From an uncultured Prevotellaceae bacterium (GTDB lineage: Bacteria > Bacteroidota > Bacteroidia > Bacteroidales > Muribaculaceae): 64,000 bases of DNA. Position numbers and translations under genes: made by a program. The number at the start of each line of letters is the position of its first letter. The first letter of the stretch is position 1. Positions 25,926 through 35,536 of this stretch are shown piece by piece. The notes below the pieces were generated by a model that was not told where the DNA came from, made no database searches, and saw only the letters and a program-made list of their open reading frames with translations. Location: assembly GCA_900316835.1 (NCBI GenBank), contig ONEL01000001.1:1-64000 (forward strand), read 5' to 3'.

Positions 25926-27560
25926 CTAATAATCAGTAATGGGGAATGCCGCTTTGTGCTTGTTAAGGGCTTTAAGGGCGGCATCAATGGTCTTGTCGCT
26001 ACGGTTGATAATGGGGTAGTAGGCACCCTGCCCTAGGATGTCGCGGGCAATAAGAGCTTTTATAATGCTTGTGATGATGTCTTGCGACTGGTGAATATAG
26101 TACCAGCGGGCTGGTACACCCTTGTCGGCGGCAAATTTCACAAAGTCGTTAAGCAGCATGTCGTTGCCTGGCAGGTTGCGCATCAGTTGCTTGTAGTCAT
26201 TCATCTTGCCCAGCGATGCGCGGTGACTGGTCACATAGCGCAATGCGTATTCTTGGAATAGCCCGGCACCAGCCACTTCGGCATAATAAGATGAGAAACC
26301 GGCGGTGTCACGGGGCACAAAAATGTCGGGGATGATACCGCCACCACCATAAACCTTGCGACCGGTTGTGGTTTCAAATATCTTACTCTTGTCAATTTTT
26401 ATACTGTCGCGGCTATAGAGCTCACCATTGCTGTAGCGGTCAAGAAGGTCTTTCTGGTAAGCGCTCTCACCATTGTTATAAGGCTTCTGGATGCAACGCC
26501 CCGAGGGGGTGTAGTATTTGGCGATTGTTAGGCGCACCGCACTCTTGTCGGGCAAGTCAAACTGCTTTTGAACTAAACCCTTGCCAAACGACCGGCAGCC
26601 TATTATTAAGCCACGGTCATTGTCTTGAATGGCGCCTGCAAATATCTCACTGGCACTTGCCGAGAACTCATCAATGAGGACTACTAGTTCCTCGTTCTGA
26701 AACTGTCCACGGCCATCGCTATAGGCAGTGGTCTCGTCACGGCGATAGCGACCTTTGGTGCTGACAATGAGCCTGTTGCTTGGCAAGAACTCGTTTATCA
26801 TCACAATCGCTATCTCAAGGTAGCCACCACCATTGCCACGCAAGTCTATCATGAATCGCTTGGCGCCCTGACTCTTGAGGGAGTTGAGCGCGTTGACAAA
26901 CTCATTGTAGGTGTTGCGACCAAATTGCGACACCTTCACATAGCCCGTGGTCTTGTCGATCATGTAACTTGCGTCGACCGAGTTCATGGGTATATCGCCA
27001 CGAGTGATGACAAAATTTAGCAATTTAGAGCTCCCATTCCGAGAAATACCCACTTTCACTTTTGTCCCCTTGGGACCACGCAACCTCTCGCGAACCTTGT
27101 TGGCATCTACTTGTGACCCTACAAAGGTGCTGTCTTCTACTGTGATAATCTTATCGCCCGCTAGCAAGCCGGCACGATCCGATGGACCACCAGGGATTAC
27201 CTCTATCACAACTATGGTGTCGTTCATTAGCTGGAACGACACTCCTATGCCCGAAAAACTGCCGTTGAGCTCTTCTTGCGCCGCAACAAGCTCGCTGGCG
27301 CTTAAATAAGAACTGTGAGGGTCGAGGTTTGCGAGAATGGCGGGTATCGACATCTCAATCAGGTCGTTAGTGTTGACACTATCATCGACATACTCTTGCG
27401 AGATAAGATTCAAGATTGTGTTGAGCTTGCGATCGCTCTGAGAGGAGTAATCCTTGCTTGAGAAGGGATTGCCCATGAATATTCCCACAACAATTCCCAC
27501 TATCACCGAGAGGGCGATAGCCAGTGGGAGCCAAGCACTATAGTCGCGTTTTTGATTCAT
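25926..27560 (-). CDS. S41-family C-terminal processing protease
   Basis: 544 aa. One N-terminal membrane anchor (~LPLAIALSVIVGIVVGIFMG), a PDZ domain (~90-170, GIGVSFQLMNDTIVVIEVIPGGPSDRAGLLAGDKI), then the S41 core with the catalytic Ser in FSASASEIFAGA and the Lys in GCRSFGKGLVQ. Periplasmic CtpA-type proteases trim or degrade proteins from the C-terminus. Substrates are unknown here. It is second in the operon that starts with the dCMP deaminase. Confidence 0.93.
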   Translation of the reverse strand: MNQKRDYSAWLPLAIALSVIVGIVVGIFMGNPFSSKDYSSQSDRKLNTILNLISQEYVDDSVNTNDLIEMSIPAILANLDPHSSYLSASELVAAQEELNGSFSGIGVSFQLMNDTIVVIEVIPGGPSDRAGLLAGDKIITVEDSTFVGSQVDANKVRERLRGPKGTKVKVGISRNGSSKLLNFVITRGDIPMNSVDASYMIDKTTGYVKVSQFGRNTYNEFVNALNSLKSQGAKRFMIDLRGNGGGYLEIAIVMINEFLPSNRLIVSTKGRYRRDETTAYSDGRGQFQNEELVVLIDEFSASASEIFAGAIQDNDRGLIIGCRSFGKGLVQKQFDLPDKSAVRLTIAKYYTPSGRCIQKPYNNGESAYQKDLLDRYSNGELYSRDSIKIDKSKIFETTTGRKVYGGGGIIPDIFVPRDTAGFSSYYAEVAGAGLFQEYALRYVTSHRASLGKMNDYKQLMRNLPGNDMLLNDFVKFAADKGVPARWYYIHQSQDIITSIIKALIARDILGQGAYYPIINRSDKTIDAALKALNKHKAAFPITDY

Positions 27561-27583
27561 TATGTTTTGTCAGTCTCCTTCCT

Positions 27584-28009
27584 TCAAATTTCGATATTTT
27601 CCATTTGAACGCACTCTATGCCAGCGCGGCGCATTAGCTCAATGCCATCGGTGAGACGATAAATCTCATTGAAGACCACACGCTTGATGCCTGCCTGAAT
27701 GATGAGCTTGGCACATTCTATGCATGGCGATGAGGTTACATAGAGGGTGGCGCCATTACTGCTGTTGTTGCTCTGGGCGACCTTGGTAATTGCGTTTGCC
27801 TCGGCATGCAGCACATAGGGCTTGGTGTGATCGTTGTCATCTTCACACACGTTCTCAAATCCCACCGGTGTGCCGTTATAGCCATCGCTAATAATCATCT
27901 TGTCTTTCACAAGCAGTGCCCCCACCTTGCGACGCTGGCAGTAGGAATTCTCGGCCCATATTTGAGCCATGCGCAAGTATCTCGAATCTAACAGTTCTTG
28001 CTTATCCAT
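27584..28009 (-). CDS. dCMP deaminase family protein
   Basis: 141 aa. Zinc-dependent cytidine/deoxycytidylate deaminase fold: HAEANAI (zinc His and catalytic Glu) and SSPCIECAK (two zinc Cys). It probably converts dCMP to dUMP for dTMP synthesis; ComE-type relatives have the same fold. It is the first gene of the minus-strand operon and has a TACCTTTGT box at about 28085-28093 upstream. Confidence 0.9.
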   Translation of the reverse strand: MDKQELLDSRYLRMAQIWAENSYCQRRKVGALLVKDKMIISDGYNGTPVGFENVCEDDNDHTKPYVLHAEANAITKVAQSNNSSNGATLYVTSSPCIECAKLIIQAGIKRVVFNEIYRLTDGIELMRRAGIECVQMENIEI

Positions 28010-28171
28010 TGCAGATAATTGTTAATTTCTTGAAAATTAGTGCGATTAGCATCTTCCACTCTATTGGCGCCAGCTAATCAACTACAAAGGTAGTTAATTT
28101 ATATCATTATATTTCATAAAAAAATGCATAAAATAAGTTTTTTTCTTGCAATTTTCTTTTGGCAAGCCTTT

Positions 28172-29293
28172 TTAATCTCGCTCTAATACTTTTGAGAACC
28201 TGATTTGGCTCTTGTAGACAGGAAATTTGATGGTAAGGATAACTCCGCTTTCAAAGGTGGCATAAACATCTTGCGATATTGGTTCGAGTGTGGCGTCTAT
28301 CCATGTGCCCGTGAAGTTATCGGTAAAGATGGTATTTTTCATCTCTCCCTTTTTCATCCCTTGATGCCATAGCGATTTCTTCACCTGCGCGCCGTCAATG
28401 TAGATTAAGTCGTAACCGCTTGTGGTTTCTACTAGTGCTATAGTATAGCGCCCGCCAAGCTTTAGCCAGGTGTCTTCCATGTCGCGGTCAAGATAGGTCC
28501 AATAGCCCTCGTAGGGGTTCTTTGATTGCGCGAAATGCCGGTCAAGAGCTTCACGAGTCCATTGTGTCTCTAGGAGTGAGGCCGGGTTGGGTTCTACTGT
28601 GCTTTGCGAGAGCACCGCACGCTCAATGGCGATGGCTGCCGCTGGACCCACTATATATCCCACTCTCACATTGTTGGTGCCTTCTAGTTCCTCATTTGGC
28701 ATGGAGTAGGTGAGCACTTCGTTGAGCATGTTCTCTCCTGCCATTACACTTATATTACCATCGGCTACTTGCACTCCCACATAGTTAAATCCTGTTGTCA
28801 AGTCTATAGCGTCAGTTAGCCTGTCGCTTTTTATTACTTGAGTTTTACCTTTTGTAACCTTTGATAGTGTTATAGTCATGGAGCGCTCGTCAACGCTTTC
28901 ATTAAACAAGCTGCTGTTGTCACACTGTGCCATAACACTCCAGTAGCTATCGTCGTGATAGTTGAACACAATTCCGCATGATGTCGAGGAATAGGAATGC
29001 GACTTGCCGTTGTCGTCAAGGGCTTTGTAACTGTGGCCCTCTTTATTGTGAAGGTTGGCAAAGTGTAGATAGTATTTGTAATTGCGATAAGGGTCGATGC
29101 GTGTTGTGTCGAGGACAATGGTCGGGGATGTGCGACCATTTTTGAGCTCAAGATACTTGCCATTTATTTTAGCTCGCTCATCATGGTTGAGTTGCGCGAA
29201 GTTGTTATAGGCTGTAGCATAGGATGTTGTAGATTGCGCATAACACCCTAAAGCTGTGGTAATGGTAGCAAGAATTAGAAATACTAGCTTCAT
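28172..29293 (-). CDS. Exported protein of unknown function
   Basis: 373 aa with a signal peptide (MKLVFLILATITTALGCYAQ). There are two parts: residues ~30-215 look beta-rich with features of a lectin/LamG-like fold (HYLHFANLHNKEGHSY, WSVMAQCDNSS), and the C-terminal part begins LETQWTREALDRHF and continues EGYWTYLDRDMEDTWLKLGG. I do not recognise the family. No operon partner: 162 bp from the deaminase gene, divergent from the LysE gene. Confidence 0.7.
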   Translation of the reverse strand: MKLVFLILATITTALGCYAQSTTSYATAYNNFAQLNHDERAKINGKYLELKNGRTSPTIVLDTTRIDPYRNYKYYLHFANLHNKEGHSYKALDDNGKSHSYSSTSCGIVFNYHDDSYWSVMAQCDNSSLFNESVDERSMTITLSKVTKGKTQVIKSDRLTDAIDLTTGFNYVGVQVADGNISVMAGENMLNEVLTYSMPNEELEGTNNVRVGYIVGPAAAIAIERAVLSQSTVEPNPASLLETQWTREALDRHFAQSKNPYEGYWTYLDRDMEDTWLKLGGRYTIALVETTSGYDLIYIDGAQVKKSLWHQGMKKGEMKNTIFTDNFTGTWIDATLEPISQDVYATFESGVILTIKFPVYKSQIRFSKVLERD

Positions 29294-29422
29294 CTAATAA
29301 GTGAAATATTTTTCACCAAAATTAATGCTTTTGGTTCTAATAGAGAAATATAATTGTTAATTTTTGGTCAAAAAGACTTAAATTTTGATTATTTTTAGTA
29401 ACTTTGTCGCTGTTTTAAAAAA

Positions 29423-30070
29423 ATGGGAACAATATTATCCATAATAATAGGTTGTTTATCAGTGGGAATAGTACTATCGGCACCAATGGGACCGATAGGA
29501 ATTCTTGTTGTGCAACGCACCATGGAGAAGGGACGCAAGTGTGGCCTATATACTGGTGTGGGGGCTGCTTTGAGCGACCTGTTTTACTGCTTGCTGGCAG
29601 GACTGGGACTATCGTTCGTTACCGATTTTATCACTGAGTACCAAGACCTGTTCCAGATAGGTGGTAGTTTGATTCTCATTATCTTTGGTATTTTCATGAT
29701 ATTGCGCACTCCTGTCACTCATCTCAAGCATGATGATGCCAAGAAGACTAATTTTACTAACGACGCTGTGACGGGCTTCGCTTTCACTCTTTCCAACCCG
29801 CTCATTATTTTCTTGATTTTCCCGTTGTTCGCGCGTTTTGGATTTCCCTCTGCTGAGTTTCGTTTCTATCACATCATCATTGGATATGTGTTCATTGTGC
29901 TAGGGGCTTTACTATGGTGGTGGATTATCACCTTCCTTGTTGACAAGCTGCGGGCTAAATTCAATGTTAATAGCATGTGGTTGATAAATAAGATAATGGG
30001 TAGCGTCATTGTGCTGGTTGGCGTTTATGGCTTGATTGCCGGGCTACTTTATTATTTTAAGGTCATCTAA
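29423..30070 (+). CDS. LysE-family amino-acid exporter-like membrane protein
   Basis: 215 aa, six predicted membrane helices. The family signature is at the N-terminus (LSAPMGPIGILVVQRTMEKGRKCGLYTGVGAA..DLFY). LysE/RhtB proteins export basic or other amino acids using the proton gradient; the substrate is unknown. The next gene starts 2 bp after the stop, so they form an operon. Confidence 0.88.
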   Translation: MGTILSIIIGCLSVGIVLSAPMGPIGILVVQRTMEKGRKCGLYTGVGAALSDLFYCLLAGLGLSFVTDFITEYQDLFQIGGSLILIIFGIFMILRTPVTHLKHDDAKKTNFTNDAVTGFAFTLSNPLIIFLIFPLFARFGFPSAEFRFYHIIIGYVFIVLGALLWWWIITFLVDKLRAKFNVNSMWLINKIMGSVIVLVGVYGLIAGLLYYFKVI

Positions 30071-30072
30071 AA

Positions 30073-30828
30073 ATGAATGCTAAAGAACTAAAGATAATCA
30101 TCTTCCCCGAGCTTGACAAGATGTCGTTGCGGCAAGTGGGTGCAAGCCTTGATGCTAAAGTGGAGCATGAGGTGATTGATTGTGTGAACTGGGAAGGGAA
30201 GTTTCCTTACAAGCCGTTCACGGCATTTGTGGTTGCGGCATCGGCTACCAGGCTATATATTTTTTTCTCGGTTATCAGTAAGGATTTAATTGCTGTCAAC
30301 ACTCAAGACCTCAGTCCGGTTGCCGACGATAGCTGTGTGGAGTTTTTCATGCAAGTGCCGGGAAATGACGAATACTGGAACTTTGAGTTCAACTGCATTG
30401 GAACTCTTAATGCAAGCCATCGTGTGGAAAGAAATAATCCCACACGTCTCACTGCTCAACAACTTGCTATGGTCAAGCGGTATGCTAGTTGTGGCACTGA
30501 GCCCATCAATGAGCAGGACGGTCTTTACTGCTGGGATTTGACAGTTTCGATTCCATTTGAGTTAGTGGGTATAAATAACGCGCGAGTGCCCGACTATATA
30601 CTGGGAAATTTCTACAAGTGCAGCGCCAAGAGTGCGCACCCTCACTACGTGTCATGGAGTCCAATTGATAGCGAAAAGCCCAATTTCCATCGCCCCGACT
30701 GCTTTGGAAAGCTATGGTTTCGGCCACCGGTAACGCAGGCGACAACTGTTAGAGAAGATGTCGTGAAGCAGCAAGCCGAAATTAAGCAAGGACTGATAGC
30801 TCGCATCAAGAGGTTTTTCAAGAAATGA
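30073..30828 (+). CDS. CBM9-like carbohydrate-binding protein
   Basis: 251 aa. It resembles Bacteroidales CBM9-like proteins: a CVEFFMQVPGNDEYWNFEFNCIG strand pair, a YCWDLTVSIPFELVG segment and a HYVSWSPIDSEKPNFHRPDCFGKLWF ending typical of the family. No signal peptide is seen, which is unusual for a carbohydrate-binding protein. Co-transcribed with the LysE gene. The ligand is unknown. Confidence 0.8.
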   Translation: MNAKELKIIIFPELDKMSLRQVGASLDAKVEHEVIDCVNWEGKFPYKPFTAFVVAASATRLYIFFSVISKDLIAVNTQDLSPVADDSCVEFFMQVPGNDEYWNFEFNCIGTLNASHRVERNNPTRLTAQQLAMVKRYASCGTEPINEQDGLYCWDLTVSIPFELVGINNARVPDYILGNFYKCSAKSAHPHYVSWSPIDSEKPNFHRPDCFGKLWFRPPVTQATTVREDVVKQQAEIKQGLIARIKRFFKK

Positions 30829-30831
30829 GAA

Positions 30832-30864
30832 AAGGGGAGGCAATGTCGCTTCCCCTTGTTTTTT
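30832..30864. terminator. Terminator between the CBM9-like gene and prs
   Basis: AAGGGGA / TTCCCCTT stem, then GTTTTTT on the plus strand. The genes converge and the hairpin may serve both. Confidence 0.7.
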
Positions 30865-30883
30865 ATATCATGCTGTAGCGCTA

Positions 30884-31822
30884 TCACACCAGATATTGCG
30901 AACTTATCGATTCATGCTGGTGGATGCGTTCAATGGTGTCGGCTATCAGGCCTGCTACCGAGATGATCTTAACTTTGTCGCTTCGCGATGTGTCGTAAGG
31001 AATTGAATTAGTAAATACAACCTCCTCAAGGGCACTCTTGTTAATGCGCTCGGTGGCGGGGTCGCTCATGATTGCATGCGATGCGATGGCCCTTACCGAT
31101 TTGGCGCCATTATCCATCATCACCTGTGCTGCGGTGCAAATGGTGCCTGCGGTGTCAATCATGTCATCAATGAGAATAACGTTCTTGTCTTGAACATCAC
31201 CAATAATTGTCATTTTCTCAACCACATTGGCTCTTGCGCGCTGCTTGTGGCACATCACTAGGGGCACGTTGAAATATTTTGCGTAGGAATTTACGCGTTT
31301 CACGCCACCCACGTCGGGCGAGGCTATCACCATGTCTTTGAGTTTCAGCTTCTTAATGTAAGGAATGAATACCGATGATGCGAGCAAGTGATTAAGAGGC
31401 AAGTCAAAGAAGCCCTGAATCTGGTCGGCATGAAGGTCCATGGTGATAATGCTGTCGACTCCTGCCGCTGTGAGCATTGACGCCACTAGCTTTGCGGCTA
31501 TCGACACGCGTGGCTTATCCTTGCGATCTTGACGCGCCCAACCAAAGTAGGGTATTACGGCTGTTACCGACTTTGCCGAGGCTCGCTTAGCGGCATCAAC
31601 CATTAGCAATAGCTCCATGAGGTTATCGCTGTTGGGGAATGTGGACTGCACAAGATACACTTCATCTCCACGCACCGATTCTTCGTAGGACACTTGAAAC
31701 TCTCCATCGGCAAATCTCTGGATGTTCATCTGTCCGAGTTCAACACCTAAGTTTTTAGCAATCTCCAAAGCCATGTATTTCGACTTTGTTCCTGAAAAGA
31801 TCTTGAATGGTTGGTTACTCAT
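30884..31822 (-). CDS. prs: Ribose-phosphate pyrophosphokinase
   Basis: 312 aa, standard length. Makes PRPP from ribose-5-phosphate and ATP. Seen: FSGTKSKYMALEIAKNLGV at the start, FADGEFQV, the ATP/metal HADQIQGFFDLP segment (catalytic His), and the PRPP-binding loop VILIDDMIDTAGTI. Essential for purines, pyrimidines, His and Trp. A TAACTTTGC box on the minus strand (31850-31858) may be its promoter. Confidence 0.97.
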   Translation of the reverse strand: MSNQPFKIFSGTKSKYMALEIAKNLGVELGQMNIQRFADGEFQVSYEESVRGDEVYLVQSTFPNSDNLMELLLMVDAAKRASAKSVTAVIPYFGWARQDRKDKPRVSIAAKLVASMLTAAGVDSIITMDLHADQIQGFFDLPLNHLLASSVFIPYIKKLKLKDMVIASPDVGGVKRVNSYAKYFNVPLVMCHKQRARANVVEKMTIIGDVQDKNVILIDDMIDTAGTICTAAQVMMDNGAKSVRAIASHAIMSDPATERINKSALEEVVFTNSIPYDTSRSDKVKIISVAGLIADTIERIHQHESISSQYLV

Positions 31823-31849
31823 AATATAGAACGGTATTAAAATCCTACT

Positions 31850-31858
31850 GCAAAGTTA
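31850..31858 (-). promoter_or_regulatory. Probable prs -7 promoter box
   Basis: TAACTTTGC on the minus strand matches TAnnTTTGC, 28 bp before the ATG. No clear -33 element. Confidence 0.45.
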
Positions 31859-31924
31859 GTATATAAATTTATTTATTCCTATAGCGAAATGAGAATATTT
31901 TTCAATGAAAAGTGATGAAAAAGA

Positions 31925-33601
31925 TTACTTTCTTTTCACTAGTTTGATAATCATAGCGTTGTGACTTGAGATTGTGAGCTCAAGGGGGATGTCGGCACTT
32001 ATCAGGCAGTCATGTTCTTGACCGGTGAGCAAGTGGGTGGCTATATAATTGCCGGCTTGCATCTTCATCACATCTAGTGCATGTTGTGGAGTGTGAAGGG
32101 CGATGTGCTCGTCTCGGTTATTAAAGTTGGCGATGATCAATAGTCTATCTTCTCCATGATAGCGGTAATAAGCGTACACCTTGTTACTATTCATCGACTC
32201 ATGATTGACGTACATCAAGTCGAAGAAACCGCCTTGCGATATTGCCTGCTCTTTATTGCATAGCCTGAGAACTTTCTTATAATAGCCTCGCAAGGTCTTT
32301 TCTTGTTTCGTGAGCCTGGAAGTGTCGCACTTGCCATTGTTGTACCATCGTCGCAGTGTGTCCACGCTCCAGTAATCAAAAATTGTGGTTCTGCCATCTT
32401 TGCCGCTATAGCCCTCACTCTCAATGGCGGGCTCACCAAGTTCTTGACCTTGATATATCATAAATGGCGCTCTCGACATGGTTGCCGACACCACGAGGGC
32501 AGGAAGGCCCCTGAAGGCATCGCCGGCATAGTGTGCCGAGGCAATGCGTTGCTCGTCATGGTTCTCCAGGAAGTTGAGCATGTGGTCGCTTATGCCCTCA
32601 ACAGCTTGCCAGCAACCTGTAATAGCTGTAGCGCTGGCGTTACCACAGGTGATGGCTCGCAGGGTATCGTAGAGCGACACTTTGTCATAGAGGTAGTCAA
32701 AGTGACCATTATAAATATAGTCATGGTATAGCCCCACGTCATAGAGCTCGGCGATGAAAATAATTTCAGGATTAAGATCCTTGACTTGAGGGATTGCCCG
32801 GTGCCAGAACTCAACAGGTACCATGTGAGCCATGTCGCAACGGAAACCATCAACTCCTTTCGCAGCCCAAAACTTGAGAATGTCCACCATTTTGTGCCAA
32901 GTAGAGGGAATGGGAATGAAGTGCTTGGAGCCATTGCGGTAGTCAATGCCGTAGTTGAGCTTGATGGTCTCATACCAGTCGTTGGCAGTGGGATAGGGGT
33001 GAAAGCAATCATTACCTGTGGCACGAGCGGGTTTCTCATAGTAGAAATCTTTTCCTTGCCCTAGGTCTATACTTGGCGCAAACTGCTCTCCCGGCAAGTA
33101 ATAGAAATTATTGTTGGGACTAAAATGTGTGTTGATGTCATCGCCTTCACCCAGGTTGCTAATGCCTTGTGGCATGGCGATACTGTGATACTCGCGGGCT
33201 ACATGGTTGGGGACAAAATCAATAATCACCTTTAGTCCATTTTCATGGGTCCTTGCTACAAGTTGCTCAAACTCCTTCATGCGTTTTGGCACCTGAGTGG
33301 CTATGTCGGGGTCAATGTCATAGTAGTCGGTAATGGCGTAGGGCGACCCGGCATTTCCCTTTACGATGTGAGGGTTGCAAGAGGGTATTCCGCGGTATTT
33401 TGTTTTGGTGGCATGTCTAATAACTCCGGTATACCACACGTGAGTGGTCCCCAGATCCTTTAATTTCTTAAGAACATTGTTGTCGATGTCGTTCATCTTT
33501 CCCGAGCCGTTCTCTTTAATGGTGCCATTGGGCACACAGGTGGCGGTGCTGTTAGTGAAGAGACGTGGGAATAGTTGGTAGATAATGGGTTTTGATGTCA
33601 T
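31925..33601 (-). CDS. GH13-family alpha-amylase-type glycosidase
   Basis: 558 aa, no signal peptide, so cytosolic. A GH13 TIM barrel with conserved regions I-IV: KVIIDFVPNHV, GVDGFRCDMAH (nucleophile Asp), IFIAELYD (acid/base Glu) and FLENHDEQR (transition-state Asp). A C-terminal beta domain follows. It acts on alpha-glucans or malto-oligosaccharides in the cell; exact specificity is unknown. Its ATG overlaps the patatin-like stop (ATGA), so the two are translationally coupled. Confidence 0.92.
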   Translation of the reverse strand: MTSKPIIYQLFPRLFTNSTATCVPNGTIKENGSGKMNDIDNNVLKKLKDLGTTHVWYTGVIRHATKTKYRGIPSCNPHIVKGNAGSPYAITDYYDIDPDIATQVPKRMKEFEQLVARTHENGLKVIIDFVPNHVAREYHSIAMPQGISNLGEGDDINTHFSPNNNFYYLPGEQFAPSIDLGQGKDFYYEKPARATGNDCFHPYPTANDWYETIKLNYGIDYRNGSKHFIPIPSTWHKMVDILKFWAAKGVDGFRCDMAHMVPVEFWHRAIPQVKDLNPEIIFIAELYDVGLYHDYIYNGHFDYLYDKVSLYDTLRAITCGNASATAITGCWQAVEGISDHMLNFLENHDEQRIASAHYAGDAFRGLPALVVSATMSRAPFMIYQGQELGEPAIESEGYSGKDGRTTIFDYWSVDTLRRWYNNGKCDTSRLTKQEKTLRGYYKKVLRLCNKEQAISQGGFFDLMYVNHESMNSNKVYAYYRYHGEDRLLIIANFNNRDEHIALHTPQHALDVMKMQAGNYIATHLLTGQEHDCLISADIPLELTISSHNAMIIKLVKRK

Positions 33602-34383
33602 GAGGTTAATTGTTTAACAATAGGGGAGTTCTGAAGAATTTTCATTGTCTCGAAGTAGCCCTTTTGAGCTATTTTGTTAGCGGCTTTAGTGTCGAATGTG
33701 CTATGATTCTGGATTGAGACAATGTCGACTAGCAAGTCGCACAACTGCTTGTCGGCAATCACATTGCGCATAGTCATAATTTTATAGGTGCGATAAGCCA
33801 GCGATTTAACGTCCATCTTGATGGGGCCCAGTTTTGAGGGACTAACATTAATGCCAATCACCGTTTTGCACATGGGGCGCAGGTAGTAGGAGGGCAGATT
33901 ATGTAACACTCCGCCATCCACGCAATAGGTGTCGTCTATTTTCACGGGTTTGAACACCAGCGGAATGCTGCACGATGCCACCACTCGTTCAGCAATGCTA
34001 CCGCTTTTGAACGCTATCTCGTGCTGATTGTCAATATCGGTGGCTGCAATGATTGTGGGGATTTTTAGGTCCTCAATGTTCTGGACAGGAACAGTCTTGG
34101 TCAAGAATTTCTTGAACTTGTCAAGTTTTAGCAGGCCACTTTTGGAAATATCCACTTGTAGGAACTTACCCATGTCGATGTTGCCTAGTAAATTAAAGAT
34201 TTCATCGGCGGTCATTCCTGCGGCATAGTATGAGGCGACAATGCTTCCCGCACTCACTCCGGCTATGATATCGGGCTTGATGCCCACATCTTCAAGTGCG
34301 CGCAGGGCGCCTATGTGAGCAAAGCCACGCACCCCACCACCGCTCAGCGCTATGCCTGTGTTGTATTGTTTTACTTCGGTCAT
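33598..34383 (-). CDS. Patatin-like phospholipase
   Basis: 261 aa, cytosolic. Oxyanion motif SGGGVRGFAHIGAL, nucleophile GVSAGS, and the dyad Asp in CVDGGVLHNLP: a complete patatin/RssA-type Ser-Asp dyad. It likely hydrolyses phospholipid or lysophospholipid acyl chains; the physiological substrate is unknown. It overlaps both neighbours by 4 bp (ATGA) in a three-gene operon. Confidence 0.92.
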   Translation of the reverse strand: MTEVKQYNTGIALSGGGVRGFAHIGALRALEDVGIKPDIIAGVSAGSIVASYYAAGMTADEIFNLLGNIDMGKFLQVDISKSGLLKLDKFKKFLTKTVPVQNIEDLKIPTIIAATDIDNQHEIAFKSGSIAERVVASCSIPLVFKPVKIDDTYCVDGGVLHNLPSYYLRPMCKTVIGINVSPSKLGPIKMDVKSLAYRTYKIMTMRNVIADKQLCDLLVDIVSIQNHSTFDTKAANKIAQKGYFETMKILQNSPIVKQLTS

Positions 34384-35387
34384 TCTAGGTTTTCTTTAAT
34401 CCATTTCTCCCACCACTTGCGAGCTTTATTATCTTTTAAATTCTTGACACTGCTCTTGAGCCATTCACGTTCACCATTAGTGTTGTCCTCAACGCAAGCT
34501 TCGATGAAGTGGGTAAAATTCTCATCCTTAGGATTTCTTGCAATCCATGTTAGAAAAACATTGCTGTGGCGCATGCCCAGGTTGAAACTCCAGCGTGCGA
34601 ACTCCATAACGCTCAACGTCTCGGAGTTTTCTTTAGCATTCTCTCCTTGCTTCTCAATAATGTTCATCATGCAAGTGGCTAGAGAATTTAGTGTTTCCAT
34701 GTTCATCGCTTGACTCGACGGCTGTTGCACCACATTCAGCACTTGCATTCCAAGTGGGAAAAACTCGCCTGTGGTTTGTTTAACAACAGTGGGCTTGCGA
34801 TCCTTGCTCAGGTAGTTGGCATCGCCGGTTCTCTCGGTCGCGGTGGTTGTAATGGGGGCTGTAGATAGTTTACCATCGGCATTGACAACTAGAGGGTTGC
34901 ATATTGTTCCATGTTTCTCAAATGTTTTGCCACCACGCATTGTAGAGAAGAAATCATAGGTCCTTAACACCCTCACTGTGTCGTCCTTGATGTCGATTTT
35001 AAGTTCCATATTGGGCACATATTGCATCTCACCACGGGGGTGTTCAATGGCAAGTATTCTTGAGTCACCGTCGTGACCGAGCATTGCACCGTCAACCACC
35101 AGACCATGCCTGTTGTTGATAGTGACAAGGTAATACTCAGTGGCAAGTGACTCGTGTTTTACTGAACACAAGTATACTGTGTTGTCGTTAATTTGCTTTA
35201 TATCATCGACATTAACATTTGCTTGCCTTAGCAGGCTGGGGTTATGCATGTAGCAACACCTTAGCAGGTCGTCGGCAAAAGCGCTCTTAATAGGCCCCGG
35301 CTCATGTATTATAGATAATAGATTGATTGCTGCGGTTGCGCATAATGGCAGGCAAATTGCACAAAGTGTTACAATAATATTCTTCAT
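34380..35387 (-). CDS. Exported protein of unknown function
   Basis: 335 aa with a signal peptide (MKNIIVTLCAICLPLCATA). It has a central beta region (TEYYLVTINNRHGLVVDGAML, MELKIDIKDDTVRVLRTYDFF) and a helical, Trp-rich C-terminus (KARKWWEKWIKENLE). I know no domain for it. It is the first gene of the operon with patatin and GH13 (ATGA overlap), which implies co-expression but not a shared pathway. Confidence 0.75.
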   Translation of the reverse strand: MKNIIVTLCAICLPLCATAAINLLSIIHEPGPIKSAFADDLLRCCYMHNPSLLRQANVNVDDIKQINDNTVYLCSVKHESLATEYYLVTINNRHGLVVDGAMLGHDGDSRILAIEHPRGEMQYVPNMELKIDIKDDTVRVLRTYDFFSTMRGGKTFEKHGTICNPLVVNADGKLSTAPITTTATERTGDANYLSKDRKPTVVKQTTGEFFPLGMQVLNVVQQPSSQAMNMETLNSLATCMMNIIEKQGENAKENSETLSVMEFARWSFNLGMRHSNVFLTWIARNPKDENFTHFIEACVEDNTNGEREWLKSSVKNLKDNKARKWWEKWIKENLE

Positions 35388-35493
35388 CTGTATAATAATT
35401 AATTAGTTATTTGCCACGAAATTAATAATAAATCTAATTTTGTGCAAATAGATGTCGCTTTTTTTAACCATATAAGGTCATTCTGCGACAATA

Positions 35494-35533
35494 AAATAAG
35501 GTGCATTCACCAAGTTGTGAACACACCTTATTT
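35494..35533. terminator. Hairpin after the membrane-protein gene
   Basis: AAATAAGGTG / CACCTTATTT stem. On the minus strand it is followed by TATTG and T-rich sequence. It lies just past the stop of the 35537-36517 gene. Confidence 0.6.
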
Positions 35534-35536
35534 ATA